Shown: positions 51,253 through 60,157 of the stretch, piece by piece
Layout of the letters: the number at the start of each line of letters is the position of its first letter
Numbering within the stretch: position 1 is the first letter of the stretch
NCBI GenBank assembly: GCA_040219295.1
Contig: JAVJST010000001.1
Span: 508,794-572,793 of the forward strand
Direction of reading: 5' to 3'
From: JAVJST01 sp040219295
GTDB lineage: Bacteria; Pseudomonadota; Alphaproteobacteria; Rhodospirillales; Casp-alpha2
DNA length: 64,000 nt
Program-made: the position numbers and the translations under genes
Notes under the pieces: model-generated
Databases searched by the model: none
What the model was told of the DNA's origin: nothing
The model's input: only the letters and a program-made list of their open reading frames with translations

Positions 51253-51642
51253 TCAGACGCGCCGGCGTTTGCGCGGACGGCAACCATTGTGCGGGATCGG
51301 CGTCACATCGCGAATCGATGTCACTGTGAAACCGATGGCTTGCAGCGCCCGGAGCGCCGATTCGCGGCCCGAACCGGGTCCCTTGACCTCAACCTCGAGA
51401 GTCTTCATGCCATGTTCCATGGCGGCCCGACCGGCAGTTTCTCCAGCAACCTGGGCCGCGTAAGGAGTCGACTTGCGCGAGCCCTTGAAACCCTGGCTGC
51501 CAGCGGACGACCAGGCGATCGCGTTGCCCTGGGCATCGGTGATCGTGATCATCGTGTTGTTAAACGATGCGTTAATGTGCGCAACGCCGGACGCAATGTT
51601 CTTGCGTTCGCGGCGGCGAGTCCGTTGAGCGGTTTTGGCCAT
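51253..51642 (-). CDS. rpsK: 30S ribosomal protein S11
   Basis: This is a 129-residue S11. It shows GVAHINASFNNTMITITDAQ and ends in IRDVTPIPHNGCRPRKRRRV, the universally conserved tail that lies in the mRNA exit channel. It is preceded by rpsM and followed by rpoA; rpsD is not present between them, which is usual for alphaproteobacteria. Confidence 0.97.
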   Translation of the reverse strand: MAKTAQRTRRRERKNIASGVAHINASFNNTMITITDAQGNAIAWSSAGSQGFKGSRKSTPYAAQVAGETAGRAAMEHGMKTLEVEVKGPGSGRESALRALQAIGFTVTSIRDVTPIPHNGCRPRKRRRV

Positions 51643-51664
51643 ATCCGACGATCCTTAAATGAGC

Positions 51665-52042
51665 TTACTTGGTCGCTTTCTTCTTGCCGGCGATCGCTTT
51701 CGCCGGCCCCTTGCGCGTCCGGGCATTCGTGTGGGTCCGCTGCCCGCGAACCGGAAGGCCGCGGCGATGACGCAAACCGCGGTAGCAACCAAGGTCCATG
51801 AGACGCTTGACGTTCATCGAGACTTCACGGCGCAGATCGCCCTCGACCTGGTACTCCTGGTCGATGACATCGCGCACGCGAGCAACCTCGTCGTCCGTCA
51901 GTTCGTTCACCCGACGTTCAGCCGGAATACCGACCTTTTCACAGATCTGGACGGCCGTCGTACGGCCGATTCCGTGAATGTAGGTCAGCGCAATCGAAAC
52001 CCGTTTTCCTGTCGGGATGTTTACACCAGCGATTCGCGCCAA
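51665..52042 (-). CDS. rpsM: 30S ribosomal protein S13
   Basis: This is a 125-residue S13. It begins MARIAGVNIPTGKRVSIALT and has the tail GLRHRRGLPVRGQRTHTNAR followed by a lysine-rich end that reaches the P-site tRNA. A gap of about 115 bases separates it from adk, and no rpmJ (L36) is encoded there, unlike the E. coli order. Confidence 0.97.
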   Translation of the reverse strand: MARIAGVNIPTGKRVSIALTYIHGIGRTTAVQICEKVGIPAERRVNELTDDEVARVRDVIDQEYQVEGDLRREVSMNVKRLMDLGCYRGLRHRRGLPVRGQRTHTNARTRKGPAKAIAGKKKATK

Positions 52043-52158
52043 AGCTCGTACTCCTTACACTTTGGAATCAAACACAAAAATACGGGTCTCAGGGTTTGCG
52101 GGAGGCGAGATTATAGGCGTTAAGAAACCCAAGTCAACACACGGAAACAGCGCAAAAC

Positions 52159-52803
52159 CTACCCCAGAATCTCCTTCAACTGGGTCGTGACGTCGTCGAT
52201 GTCGGCCATGCCGTCAACGACACGCAGCGCCCCACGCTCCCGATAATAATTAATGATCGGAGCGGTCTGCTCGTCGTACGCCCGAAGCCGAGCCCGAACC
52301 GTATCGGCATTGTCATCGGCACGGCGCGCAAAGGTGGTTCCACCACACTTGTCGCAGACACCGTCCTTAGCCGGTTTCTGGAACTCGTCGTGGTAGCCCG
52401 CGCCGCATTCCGAGCAGGTAAAGCGGCCGGTAATCCGGGTCACCATGGCTTCCGCGTCAACTTCAAACGCAATTACGTTGTCAATGGCAATGCCCTTCTC
52501 GGCCAACATCCTATCCAGCGCCTCCGCCTGCGGGACAGTGCGGGGGAAGCCGTCAAGAATGAAGCCATTCGTGCAGTCGTCCTTGTCGATACGGCCCGAA
52601 ATCATGGAAATGATAAGTTCGTCCGAGACGAGCCCGCCCGCCTCCATGATTTCTTTCGCCTGCTGGCCCAGTTCACTGCCAGCCGCCACTTCGGCGCGCA
52701 GCATGTCACCGGTCGACAGCTGGACGATGCCGTAGGCATCCTCCAGACGTTTCGATTGGGTCCCCTTTCCGGCGCCTGGCGGTCCGAGAAGAATCAGCTT
52801 CAT
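52159..52803 (-). CDS. adk: adenylate kinase, Cys4 lid type
   Basis: This is a 214-residue adenylate kinase interconverting ATP, AMP and ADP. The P-loop GPPGAGKGTQ is at residues 7-16 and the AMP region is GFILDGFPRTVPQAEAL. The lid carries four cysteines (130, 133, 150, 153; TCSECG and VCDKCGG), the zinc-binding form known from Gram-positives, rather than the H-bonded lid of E. coli. It overlaps secY by four bases, a standard place in alphaproteobacterial spc operons. Confidence 0.96.
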   Translation of the reverse strand: MKLILLGPPGAGKGTQSKRLEDAYGIVQLSTGDMLRAEVAAGSELGQQAKEIMEAGGLVSDELIISMISGRIDKDDCTNGFILDGFPRTVPQAEALDRMLAEKGIAIDNVIAFEVDAEAMVTRITGRFTCSECGAGYHDEFQKPAKDGVCDKCGGTTFARRADDNADTVRARLRAYDEQTAPIINYYRERGALRVVDGMADIDDVTTQLKEILG

Positions 52804-54143
52804 CCCCGCCGTCCTTTCAGTTTGGCTTTCTTGATCAGCCCTTCGTACTGATGGGCAATCAAATGCGACTGAACCTGCGCAACGGTGTCCAACGTCACTG
52901 TCACGACAATCAGTAGGCTGGTGCCGCCGAAGTAGAACGGCACAGCGTACTGAGAGATTAGGATCTCGGGCAGCAGGCAGACGGCAACGAGATAAGCGGA
53001 TCCGACGACCGTCAGACGGGTCAGGACCTTATCCAGATAATCCGACGTCGTCTTGCCCGGTCGGATACCGGGGATAAAACCGCCGTACTTCCGAAGGTTG
53101 TCGGCAGTGTCGGCCGGATTGAACACGATAGCCGTATAAAAGAACGCGAAGAAGACGATCATGCTGGAGTAAATCGCCAAGTAAAGCGGCTGTCCGCGTC
53201 CTAGGAGTGCGGTCACCGTACCCAGCCACTCCGGGCCGGAGCCGGCGCTGAAGCTCGCGAGTGTCACCGGCATCAGCAGGATAGAGCTGGCGAAGATCGG
53301 CGGAATAACACCAGCGGTGTTGAGCTTCAGCGGCAAATGCGAGCTCTCGCCGCCGACCATTTTGTTGCCTTGCTGGCGCTTCGGATACTGGATCAGTATG
53401 CGTCGCTGGGCACGCTCGAAGAGAACGATAACAAAGATCGTCGCGACGGCCATGACAAGAAGGCCGACGATTAGCACGGTCGACAGGGCGCCCGTCCGGC
53501 CGAGTTCAAGCGTGCCGACCAAGGCGCTCGGCAGATTGGCCACGATCCCCGCGAAGATGATGAGGGAAATACCGTTGCCGACGCCGCGCGCCGTGATCTG
53601 TTCACCGAGCCACATCAGGAACATCGTGCCGCCGACAAGCGTCACGACAATCTGGAAGCGAAAGAACATGCCTGGCTCGGATACGGCCGCACCAGTGCTG
53701 GACGTCATGCTCTCAAGACCGATCGAGATGCCGTATGCCTGCATTGCCGTGATGAAGACCGTCAGGTACCGGGTGTACTGGTTGATCCGCTTGCGGCCGC
53801 TCTCGCCTTCCTTCTTCATCTGCTCAAGGGTGGGCGACATGGCCGTCATCAACTGCATGATGATCGACGAGGTGATATACGGCATGATGTTGAGCGCGAA
53901 GATCGTCATCCTCGACAACGCACCGCCCGCGAACATGTCGAACATGCCGACAATACCGCCCTGCTGAGTCCGGAAAACATCGGCCAGAACCTGAGGGTCG
54001 ATGCCCGGCAGCGGAATGTAGGTGCCCAGCCGATAGACAATGAGCGCACCAAGTGTAAACCAGATACGCTTCTTGAGTTCGGCTGCCTTGCTGAAGGCGC
54101 TGAAGTTGATCCCTGCGGCGAGTTGTTCGGCGGTCGACGCCAT
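52800..54143 (-). CDS. secY: preprotein translocase subunit SecY
   Basis: This is a 447-residue, ten-helix channel subunit of the Sec translocon. The lead FSKAAELKKRIWFTLGALIV, the plug-domain region GIVGMFDMFAGGALSRMTIF and the cytoplasmic loop YPKRQQGNKMVGGESSHLPL are diagnostic. It is encoded between rplO and adk. Confidence 0.97.
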   Translation of the reverse strand: MASTAEQLAAGINFSAFSKAAELKKRIWFTLGALIVYRLGTYIPLPGIDPQVLADVFRTQQGGIVGMFDMFAGGALSRMTIFALNIMPYITSSIIMQLMTAMSPTLEQMKKEGESGRKRINQYTRYLTVFITAMQAYGISIGLESMTSSTGAAVSEPGMFFRFQIVVTLVGGTMFLMWLGEQITARGVGNGISLIIFAGIVANLPSALVGTLELGRTGALSTVLIVGLLVMAVATIFVIVLFERAQRRILIQYPKRQQGNKMVGGESSHLPLKLNTAGVIPPIFASSILLMPVTLASFSAGSGPEWLGTVTALLGRGQPLYLAIYSSMIVFFAFFYTAIVFNPADTADNLRKYGGFIPGIRPGKTTSDYLDKVLTRLTVVGSAYLVAVCLLPEILISQYAVPFYFGGTSLLIVVTVTLDTVAQVQSHLIAHQYEGLIKKAKLKGRRG

Positions 54144-54203
54144 TAATTCATCCTATTAGGTCTTGTCCGGCGAGCTGTTTTACGGCCGGTTGGCGTTTGT
54201 GGC

Positions 54204-54761
54204 TCAGGACTCGTCCTGGGATTCTTTGGCGGCTTTGGCCGCGATCTTCGCAGCGGCTTCACGCTCGTGCTTCTTACCCTTTCCGGCAGGCTTTTCGACG
54301 GGTACCGGGAGGGTCACGCTGCCGCCGGCCTTCTCGACCGCGGCGATCGCACCCTTGGAGGCGCCGCTGACCTCGAAAGCGACCTTTGCGGAGATTTCGC
54401 CCTTGCCAAGCAACCGAACACCGTCCTTGGACACCCGGGCCAGCCGCGCTTGGCGCAGCACGTCCTCGGTTACCGGCTTGTTGGCGTCGAGCTTGCCGGC
54501 GTCGATCGCAGCCTGAACACTGCCGATGTTGACGGTCGCGAAGTCCTTCCGGAACATCGCGTTGTTGAACCCGCGCTTCGGCAGACGCCGGTATAGAGGC
54601 ATCTGTCCGCCCTCGAACCCGAGCAGCGAAACGCCGCTCCGCGAGAGCTGTCCCTTCTGACCCTTGCCCGACGTCTTGCCGGTGCCCGAGCCGATACCCC
54701 GGCCAACACGCTTGCGCGGACGGCTTGCTCCTTCGTTGTCGCGGATCTCGTTCAGCTTCAT
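54204..54761 (-). CDS. rplO: 50S ribosomal protein L15 with C-terminal extension
   Basis: This is a 185-residue L15. The core is normal (MKLNEIRDNEGASRPRKRVG, then RGIGSGTGKTSGKGQKGQ and GFEGGQMPLYRRLPKRGF). After about residue 150 it continues with a basic and then alanine-rich tail (EKPAGKGKKHEREAAAKIAA), making it about 35 residues longer than E. coli L15. Confidence 0.96.
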   Translation of the reverse strand: MKLNEIRDNEGASRPRKRVGRGIGSGTGKTSGKGQKGQLSRSGVSLLGFEGGQMPLYRRLPKRGFNNAMFRKDFATVNIGSVQAAIDAGKLDANKPVTEDVLRQARLARVSKDGVRLLGKGEISAKVAFEVSGASKGAIAAVEKAGGSVTLPVPVEKPAGKGKKHEREAAAKIAAKAAKESQDES

Positions 54762-54799
54762 CGCTCTTATCCTTATTGTTCGCTGGTCGCCGAAACGCC

Positions 54800-54994
54800 T
54801 TACTCGGCGTCGACGACGCGGACCAGATGGCTGACCTTTTCGATCATGCCACGCACGGCCGGCGTATCTTCAAGTGTGCGGGTCCGGTTCATTTTCCCGA
54901 GCCCCAGCCCCTTTAGTGTCGCATGCTGATCAGCCGGACGACCAATCGGGCTGCGCACCTGGGTGACGGTAACAGTCGTGGTTGCCTTAGCCAT
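54800..54994 (-). CDS. rpmD: 50S ribosomal protein L30
   Basis: This is a 64-residue L30, recognised by VTVTQVRSPIGRPADQHATL and GLGLGKMNRTRTLEDTPAVR. The start is set at MAKATTTVTVTQ, overlapping the rpsE stop by eight bases; the longer open frame runs inside rpsE. Confidence 0.95.
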   Translation of the reverse strand: MAKATTTVTVTQVRSPIGRPADQHATLKGLGLGKMNRTRTLEDTPAVRGMIEKVSHLVRVVDAE

Positions 54995-55568
54995 TTGCAT
55001 GCTCCTGCTCGTCATGACCGTGATCACGGCGGACGATGATATCGGCGACCTTCTTGCCCCGACGCTGGGCAACCGAACGAGGCGACTGCGAGTTGGACAG
55101 CGCCTGAAAAGTTGCCTTGATCATGTTGTGCGGATTCTGCGTGCCCACGGATTTGGCGACGACGTCGTGGACGCCCATGGTCTCGAACACGGCGCGCATC
55201 GGACCGCCGGCGATGATACCGGTCCCCGGAGGCGCCGCGCGCATGATGACTTTGCCGGCACCGAAACGGCCCTTGAGATCGTAATGCAGCGTGCGACCTT
55301 CGCGCAGCGGCACATGGATCATGTTGCGCTTCGCCTGATCGGTCGCCTTCCGGATCGCTTCAGGCACTTCGCGGGCTTTGCCAGTACCGTAGCCAACCCG
55401 GCCCTTGCCGTCGCCAACCACCACGAGCGCGGCGAACGAAAAGCGGCGACCGCCCTTCACCACCTTGGCAACACGATTAATGTGGACCAGCTTGTCGGTA
55501 AACTCGTCGTCACGCTCCTCGCGCGACCGGCGGCCCTTGTTTTCGCTGCGTTCCTGTCGTTCGGCCAT
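54987..55568 (-). CDS. rpsE: 30S ribosomal protein S5
   Basis: This is a 193-residue S5. The N-terminal double-stranded RNA-binding part has DKLVHINRVAKVVKGGRRFS, and the C-terminal part has MRAAPPGTGIIAGGPMRAVF. The N-terminus is an arginine- and glutamate-rich extension (MAERQERSENKGRRSREERD). Confidence 0.97.
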   Translation of the reverse strand: MAERQERSENKGRRSREERDDEFTDKLVHINRVAKVVKGGRRFSFAALVVVGDGKGRVGYGTGKAREVPEAIRKATDQAKRNMIHVPLREGRTLHYDLKGRFGAGKVIMRAAPPGTGIIAGGPMRAVFETMGVHDVVAKSVGTQNPHNMIKATFQALSNSQSPRSVAQRRGKKVADIIVRRDHGHDEQEHANG

Positions 55569-55581
55569 CAGTCCGTCCTCT

Positions 55582-55944
55582 TCAGAAGTTCAATCCGCCT
55601 TCACGAGCAGCATCGGCAAGCGCCTTGATGCGACCGTGGAAGCGGTATCCGCCGCGATCGAACGCGACTTTCTCGATGCCGGCGCTCTTGGCGCGTTCGG
55701 CGATCAGTTTGCCAACCTCGGTCGCGGCAGCCGCGGTCGAGCCGTTCTTAATGGAATCGCGCATCGGCTTCTCAAGGGTCGATGCCGCTGCGACGGTGAC
55801 GCCCTTCCGATCATCGATAACCTGCGCATAGATGTGCTTGCCGGACCGGAACACCGACAGCCGCGGGCGATCAGACTTGCGCTTCGCGATTTTCGAGCGG
55901 ACCCGCTGGGTGCGCTTGACGGAAAGTTGCTTTGCGTTGGCCAT
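55582..55944 (-). CDS. rplR: 50S ribosomal protein L18
   Basis: This is a 120-residue L18 that binds 5S rRNA. It is identified by RPRLSVFRSGKHIYAQVIDD and the terminal DRGGYRFHGRIKALADAARE. It is only a few bases from its neighbours rplF and rpsE. Confidence 0.97.
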   Translation of the reverse strand: MANAKQLSVKRTQRVRSKIAKRKSDRPRLSVFRSGKHIYAQVIDDRKGVTVAAASTLEKPMRDSIKNGSTAAAATEVGKLIAERAKSAGIEKVAFDRGGYRFHGRIKALADAAREGGLNF

Positions 55945-55947
55945 GGC

Positions 55948-56481
55948 TTATTTCTTCTTTCCTTCCTTACGGAGGATGTACTCGCCCTCGTATTTCACAC
56001 CCTTGCCCTTGTACGGCTCCGGCGGACGATAACCGCGGATTTCAGCAGCGATCTGACCGACCTTCTGCTTGTCCGCACCCGAAATTTCGATGTGTGTCTG
56101 ATCCGGGCAGACGATGTTGATGTCCTGCGGAATCGGGTACTGCACGTCGTGGCTAAAACCAAGCTGCAGCACAAGATTGCTACCCTGAACCTGCGCACGA
56201 TAACCGGTGCCGTTGATTTCCAGTTTCTTGGTGTAGCCCTCAGACACGCCCTGAACCAGGTTACTGATCCGGCTACGGGCTGTGCCCCACATGGCACGCG
56301 CCTTCTGGCTGTCATTGACCGGAGTCACGACAACCGCACCATCCACTTCCGCGACCGTGACGTCGTCGGTAAGGTCGACGGACAGCTCACCAAGCTTGCC
56401 CTTGGCGGAAACCGTGGCGCCGGCAATCGTGACCGTAACGCCATCCGGCAGCTCTACTGGGCTTTGACCAACTCGCGACAT
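55948..56481 (-). CDS. rplF: 50S ribosomal protein L6
   Basis: This is a 177-residue L6. It begins MSRVGQSPVELPDGVTVTIA and carries the C-terminal signature QTHIEISGADKQKVGQIAAE followed by RPPEPYKGKGVKYEGEYILR. Confidence 0.97.
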   Translation of the reverse strand: MSRVGQSPVELPDGVTVTIAGATVSAKGKLGELSVDLTDDVTVAEVDGAVVVTPVNDSQKARAMWGTARSRISNLVQGVSEGYTKKLEINGTGYRAQVQGSNLVLQLGFSHDVQYPIPQDINIVCPDQTHIEISGADKQKVGQIAAEIRGYRPPEPYKGKGVKYEGEYILRKEGKKK

Positions 56482-56516
56482 TTCTCGCTCCTAAATTCTT
56501 CTAATTCCATACCCGA

Positions 56517-56915
56517 TCAGAAGACCTGGCACAGAACCTCGCCGCCGACATTCTGGGTACGGGCCTCGTTGTCCGACATCACGCCGCGCGGTGTCGACAG
56601 GATCGAAATGCCCAAACCGTTGGAATGCGGGTGCAAATCCTTGATCTTCGAATAGACCCGGCGACCCGGCGTAGATACGCGCTGGATCTGACGGATCACC
56701 GGATCGCCCTCATGGTACTTGAGCTCGATACGGATCTCGTTGATACCGGGACGAACTTCGTACGACTCGAAGCCGCGGATGAAACCTTCACGCTTCAAAA
56801 CATCGAGCACGTTGAGCCGCAGCTTCGACGCCGGCGAAACAATGTCATTCTTGCGTGCACGCTGCCCGTTACGGATGCGGGTCAGCATATCGCCGAGGGG
56901 ATCGGTCATTGACAT
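56517..56915 (-). CDS. rpsH: 30S ribosomal protein S8
   Basis: This is a 132-residue S8. It begins MSMTDPLGDMLTRIRNGQRA and ends with GLGISILSTPRGVMSDNEAR and a VGGEVLCQVF tail. S8 also represses the spc operon in E. coli by binding mRNA near rplE; whether that site exists here was not established. Confidence 0.97.
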   Translation of the reverse strand: MSMTDPLGDMLTRIRNGQRARKNDIVSPASKLRLNVLDVLKREGFIRGFESYEVRPGINEIRIELKYHEGDPVIRQIQRVSTPGRRVYSKIKDLHPHSNGLGISILSTPRGVMSDNEARTQNVGGEVLCQVF

Positions 56916-56927
56916 CAACCAGACTCC

Positions 56928-57233
56928 TTACCAGCTCGATTTGACCATGCCGGGGATCTGCCCGGCTGAGGCCATGTCCCGCAACGCGATGCGCGACAAC
57001 TTGAACTTCCGATAATTGCCGCGCGAGCGGCCGCTAATCTCACAGCGCAGGCGCTGGCGACTGGGCGCGGAGTTCCGCGGCAACTGCGCCAGCTTGAGGC
57101 GCGCGTTGAACCGGTCTTCCGGCGACGCATCGGGATCGACAGCAGCCGCCTTCAGCTTTTCACGGCGGTTGGCGTATTTACTTGCCAACTTCACGCGCTT
57201 CTTTTCACGTTCGACTGCGCTCTTCTTAGCCAT
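56928..57233 (-). CDS. rpsN: 30S ribosomal protein S14 (zinc-free form)
   Basis: This is a 101-residue S14 of the long C-minus class: only one cysteine is present, so the zinc ribbon is absent. It ends with FKLSRIALRDMASAGQIPGM, the conserved tail, and includes LPRNSAPSRQRLRCEISGRS. Confidence 0.97.
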   Translation of the reverse strand: MAKKSAVEREKKRVKLASKYANRREKLKAAAVDPDASPEDRFNARLKLAQLPRNSAPSRQRLRCEISGRSRGNYRKFKLSRIALRDMASAGQIPGMVKSSW

Positions 57234-57260
57234 ATCGTGTACTCTCCGATCTACCTGTCG

Positions 57261-57803
57261 TTAGCTCGAGAACGGCATGTTGAAGCCCTTCAACAAGGCT
57301 TTGGCTTCAGCATCGCTCTTCGCGCTCGTGCAGATGATGATGTCCATGCCCCGGACCTGATCGACCTTGTCGTAATCGATTTCCGGGAAAACGATCTGTT
57401 CCTTGATGCCCATGGCGTAGTTGCCGTTACCGTCGAACGATTTACCGTTGACGCCACGGAAGTCGCGAACGCGCGGCAGGGCGATGTTCACCAGGCGGTC
57501 GAGAAACTCATACATGCGGTCGCGGCGCAGGGTGACCTTCGCGCCCACGGTCATACCGTCGCGCAGCTTGAACGCAGCGATCGACTTCTTGGCCTTGGTA
57601 ATGACCGGTTTCTGGCCGCTGATCGCAACCAGATCGCTGACGGCGCCATCGATCTTTTTGCGGTCCTGAGAGGCCTCGCCCACACCCATGTTGATCACGA
57701 TCTTGGTCAGCTTGGGAACCTCCATCGGGTTCTTGTAGCCGAACTCCTCGGTCAACGCCGGGCGCAAGGTGCTTTCGAAATGTTCCTGCAGACGTGTTGC
57801 CAT
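57261..57803 (-). CDS. rplE: 50S ribosomal protein L5
   Basis: This is a 180-residue L5 that contacts 5S rRNA and the P-site tRNA. The signature is NPMEVPKLTKIVINMGVGEA with later LPRVRDFRGVNGKSFDGNGN. Confidence 0.97.
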   Translation of the reverse strand: MATRLQEHFESTLRPALTEEFGYKNPMEVPKLTKIVINMGVGEASQDRKKIDGAVSDLVAISGQKPVITKAKKSIAAFKLRDGMTVGAKVTLRRDRMYEFLDRLVNIALPRVRDFRGVNGKSFDGNGNYAMGIKEQIVFPEIDYDKVDQVRGMDIIICTSAKSDAEAKALLKGFNMPFSS

Positions 57804-57814
57804 CTTACCAAGCC

Positions 57815-58132
57815 TTAGCTGTCAATTACTTCGCCGGAACCCTTGGCGAAACGAACCTTGCGGCCGTCCTCCAGGAACTTGAACCCGACGCGAGTCGGTT
57901 TGTCTGTCTTCGGATCAATAACCGCAAGGTTCGCGATATTGATCGAAGCTTCGCGCTCAACGATGCCGCCGGGGTTACCGGCGCTCGGCCGCGTATGACG
58001 CTTCATCTTGTTGACACCCTGCACGACGGCACGGTTCTCCTTCGGCAGAATCCTTAGAACCTCGCCCCGCAGACCCTTGTCGCGGCCAACTGTGACCTGA
58101 ACGCGGTCACCCTTCTTGATTTTCGACGCCAT
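57815..58132 (-). CDS. rplX: 50S ribosomal protein L24
   Basis: This is a 105-residue L24 with the KOW motif IKKGDRVQVTVGRDKGLRGE at the N-terminus and VNKMKRHTRPSAGNPGGIVE in the middle. Its start overlaps the rplN stop by one base. Confidence 0.97.
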   Translation of the reverse strand: MASKIKKGDRVQVTVGRDKGLRGEVLRILPKENRAVVQGVNKMKRHTRPSAGNPGGIVEREASINIANLAVIDPKTDKPTRVGFKFLEDGRKVRFAKGSGEVIDS

Positions 58133-58500
58133 TACAGCACCTCCGGCGCAAGCGAAATGATCTTCATGTAGCGCTTGGCGCGCAGTTCACGGGTCACAGG
58201 ACCGAAAATACGCGTTCCGATCGGTTCACCCTGGGCGTTGATCAGCACGGCTGCGTTCTTGTCGAAACGGATTGCCGTACCGTCCGGACGACGAACGTCC
58301 TTTGCCGTACGCACGACGACCGCCTTCATGACGTCGCCCTTCTTCACGCGGCCCCGCGGAATTGCCTCCTTGACCGAGACGACAATAACGTCGCCCACGG
58401 AGGCATACTTGCGCTTCGAACCACCCAGCACCTTGATGCACTGGACCCGGCGAGCGCCCGAGTTGTCGGCAACCTCGAGGTTGGATTCGGCCTGGATCAT
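58132..58500 (-). CDS. rplN: 50S ribosomal protein L14
   Basis: This is a 122-residue L14. It begins MIQAESNLEVADNSGARRVQ and ends in FGPVTRELRAKRYMKIISLA, fully typical of the family. Confidence 0.97.
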   Translation of the reverse strand: MIQAESNLEVADNSGARRVQCIKVLGGSKRKYASVGDVIVVSVKEAIPRGRVKKGDVMKAVVVRTAKDVRRPDGTAIRFDKNAAVLINAQGEPIGTRIFGPVTRELRAKRYMKIISLAPEVL

Positions 58501-58541
58501 TGATCTTTATCCTTGTTTCCGGAAAGTCTGGCAGACGGGCT

Positions 58542-58778
58542 TCACGCCTCGTCGCCGATGACCTCCCACGTCTTTCTCTTCGAGATCGGCTTGCACTCAC
58601 GGATCTTCACTTCATCACCGATCTTTACAGAGTTCGTCTCGTCATGAGCCGCATACTTTTTCGACTTACGAATGAACTTCTTGTAGATCGGGTGCATCAC
58701 GCGGCGCTCAACGTTAACAATGACGGTCTTGTCCATCTTGTCGCTGACCACCACACCTTGCATGACACGTCTCGGCAT
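58542..58778 (-). CDS. rpsQ: 30S ribosomal protein S17
   Basis: This is a 78-residue S17. It begins MPRRVMQGVVVSDKMDKTVI and contains KYAAHDETNSVKIGDEVKIR, with the usual ISKRKTWEVI end. Confidence 0.97.
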   Translation of the reverse strand: MPRRVMQGVVVSDKMDKTVIVNVERRVMHPIYKKFIRKSKKYAAHDETNSVKIGDEVKIRECKPISKRKTWEVIGDEA

Positions 58779-58810
58779 TGTCTCTTCCTTCTAAATCCGT
58801 TCCGCGCCGC

Positions 58811-59023
58811 TCAGGATGCCGCGGCCGTTGCGGTGGCGCTGGTGCGCGCACCGAGGATGGTCTTGATGCGCGCGATGTCGCGACGCACTTCCTTCACCCG
58901 CGCGGTGTTCTCAAGCTGCCCGGTGGCGCTCTGGAAACGCAGGTTGAACGACTCTTTGCGGAGCGAAACGAGCTCGTCCTTCAGTTCGTCGTCGGACTTC
59001 TGCTTCAGATCTTCGGCTTTCAT
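58811..59023 (-). CDS. rpmC: 50S ribosomal protein L29
   Basis: This is a 70-residue L29. MKAEDLKQKSDDELKDELVS and LRKESFNLRFQSATGQLENT mark the family. The start is the ATG located two bases after the rplP stop; a TTG two codons earlier is unlikely. The C-terminus is alanine- and threonine-rich. Confidence 0.95.
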   Translation of the reverse strand: MKAEDLKQKSDDELKDELVSLRKESFNLRFQSATGQLENTARVKEVRRDIARIKTILGARTSATATAAAS

Positions 59024-59025
59024 GA

Positions 59026-59445
59026 TCAAAGCTCCTCACCCAGGCGAGTCACGATCCGGGTCTGAACCGGCAACTTTGCTGCGGCCAGGGCGAACGCCTC
59101 CTTCGCGACATCACCCGGCACGCCGTCGATCTCGAACATGATCCGGCCCGGCTTGACGCGAACCGCCCAGTACTCGGGCGTACCCTTACCTTTACCCTGG
59201 CGAACCTCGGCCGGTTTCTGCGACACAGGCACGTCCGGGAAAATACGGATCCACACGCGCCCGGCACGCTTCATGGCACGGGTCATCGCACGGCGGGCGG
59301 CCTCGATCTGGCGCGCCGTAACACGCTCCGGCGTCGTCGCCTTGAGACCATAGGCGCCAAAGTTCAACGTGGTACCGCCCTTGGCATTGCCGTGAATACG
59401 GCCCTTGTGGGCTTTCCGGAATTTCGTCCGTTTCGGGCTCAGCAT
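59026..59445 (-). CDS. rplP: 50S ribosomal protein L16
   Basis: This is a 139-residue L16. It begins MLSPKRTKFRKAHKGRIHGN, with RVWIRIFPDVPVSQKPAEVR and GKGKGTPEYWAVRVKPGRIM near the peptidyl-transferase centre. Confidence 0.97.
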   Translation of the reverse strand: MLSPKRTKFRKAHKGRIHGNAKGGTTLNFGAYGLKATTPERVTARQIEAARRAMTRAMKRAGRVWIRIFPDVPVSQKPAEVRQGKGKGTPEYWAVRVKPGRIMFEIDGVPGDVAKEAFALAAAKLPVQTRIVTRLGEEL

Positions 59446-59476
59446 AACGCTTGTTCCTCAGTTCTTCTGCGACCGC

Positions 59477-60157
59477 TTAGCGGACCGCCTGCTGTTCCTG
59501 GGCCTGCTTCTCAACCGCCATCGGATCGTGGGCCATGATCTCGCCCTTATAGATCCAGACCTTGACGCCGCAGGCGCCATAAGTCGTACGCGCCGTAGCA
59601 ACGCCGTAATCAACGTTTGCCCGCAGGGTGTGCAGCGGCACGCGGCCCTCGCGGTACCACTGGGTCCGGGCGATTTCTGCGCCACCCAGGCGACCTGCAC
59701 AGTTGATCCGGATGCCCTCGGCGCCCATGCGCAGGGCCGACTGCACGGCGCGTTTCATGGCGCGACGAACAGAGACGCGGCGCTCCATCTGCTGCGCGAC
59801 GTTCTCGGCGACTAGCTGGGCGTCGATTTCCGGTTTGCGGATTTCCACGATGTTCAGGTGCACTTCGCTGTCGGTCATCTTGGCCACATCGCGGCGCAGG
59901 ATTTCGATGTCGGCACCCTTGCGGCCAATGACGATACCCGGGCGCGCGGTGTGGATGGTGATCCTAGCCTTCTTGGCCGGCCGCTCGATAATCACGCGGC
60001 TGACGCCCGCCTGGCTCAGGCGGGTTCGCAGGTAGTCGCGGATACGAACGTCTTCGTGCAACTGATCGGCGTACGACTTGGAGTTGGCGAACCAGCGCGA
60101 GTCCCAAGTGCGATTGATACCGACCCTGAGGCCGACCGGGTTTACCTTGTGTCCCAT
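59477..60157 (-). CDS. rpsC: 30S ribosomal protein S3
   Basis: This is a 226-residue S3. It begins MGHKVNPVGLRVGINRTWDS, has the KH-domain GXXG in IVIGRKGADIEIL and the C-terminal GIRINCAGRLGGAEIARTQW. Its start overlaps the rplV stop. Confidence 0.97.
   Translation of the reverse strand: MGHKVNPVGLRVGINRTWDSRWFANSKSYADQLHEDVRIRDYLRTRLSQAGVSRVIIERPAKKARITIHTARPGIVIGRKGADIEILRRDVAKMTDSEVHLNIVEIRKPEIDAQLVAENVAQQMERRVSVRRAMKRAVQSALRMGAEGIRINCAGRLGGAEIARTQWYREGRVPLHTLRANVDYGVATARTTYGACGVKVWIYKGEIMAHDPMAVEKQAQEQQAVR

Noticed and set aside
54995..55072. Longer N-terminus for L30
   Set aside because: It lies within rpsE in another frame; L30 proteins start at MAKATTTVTVTQ or equivalent.
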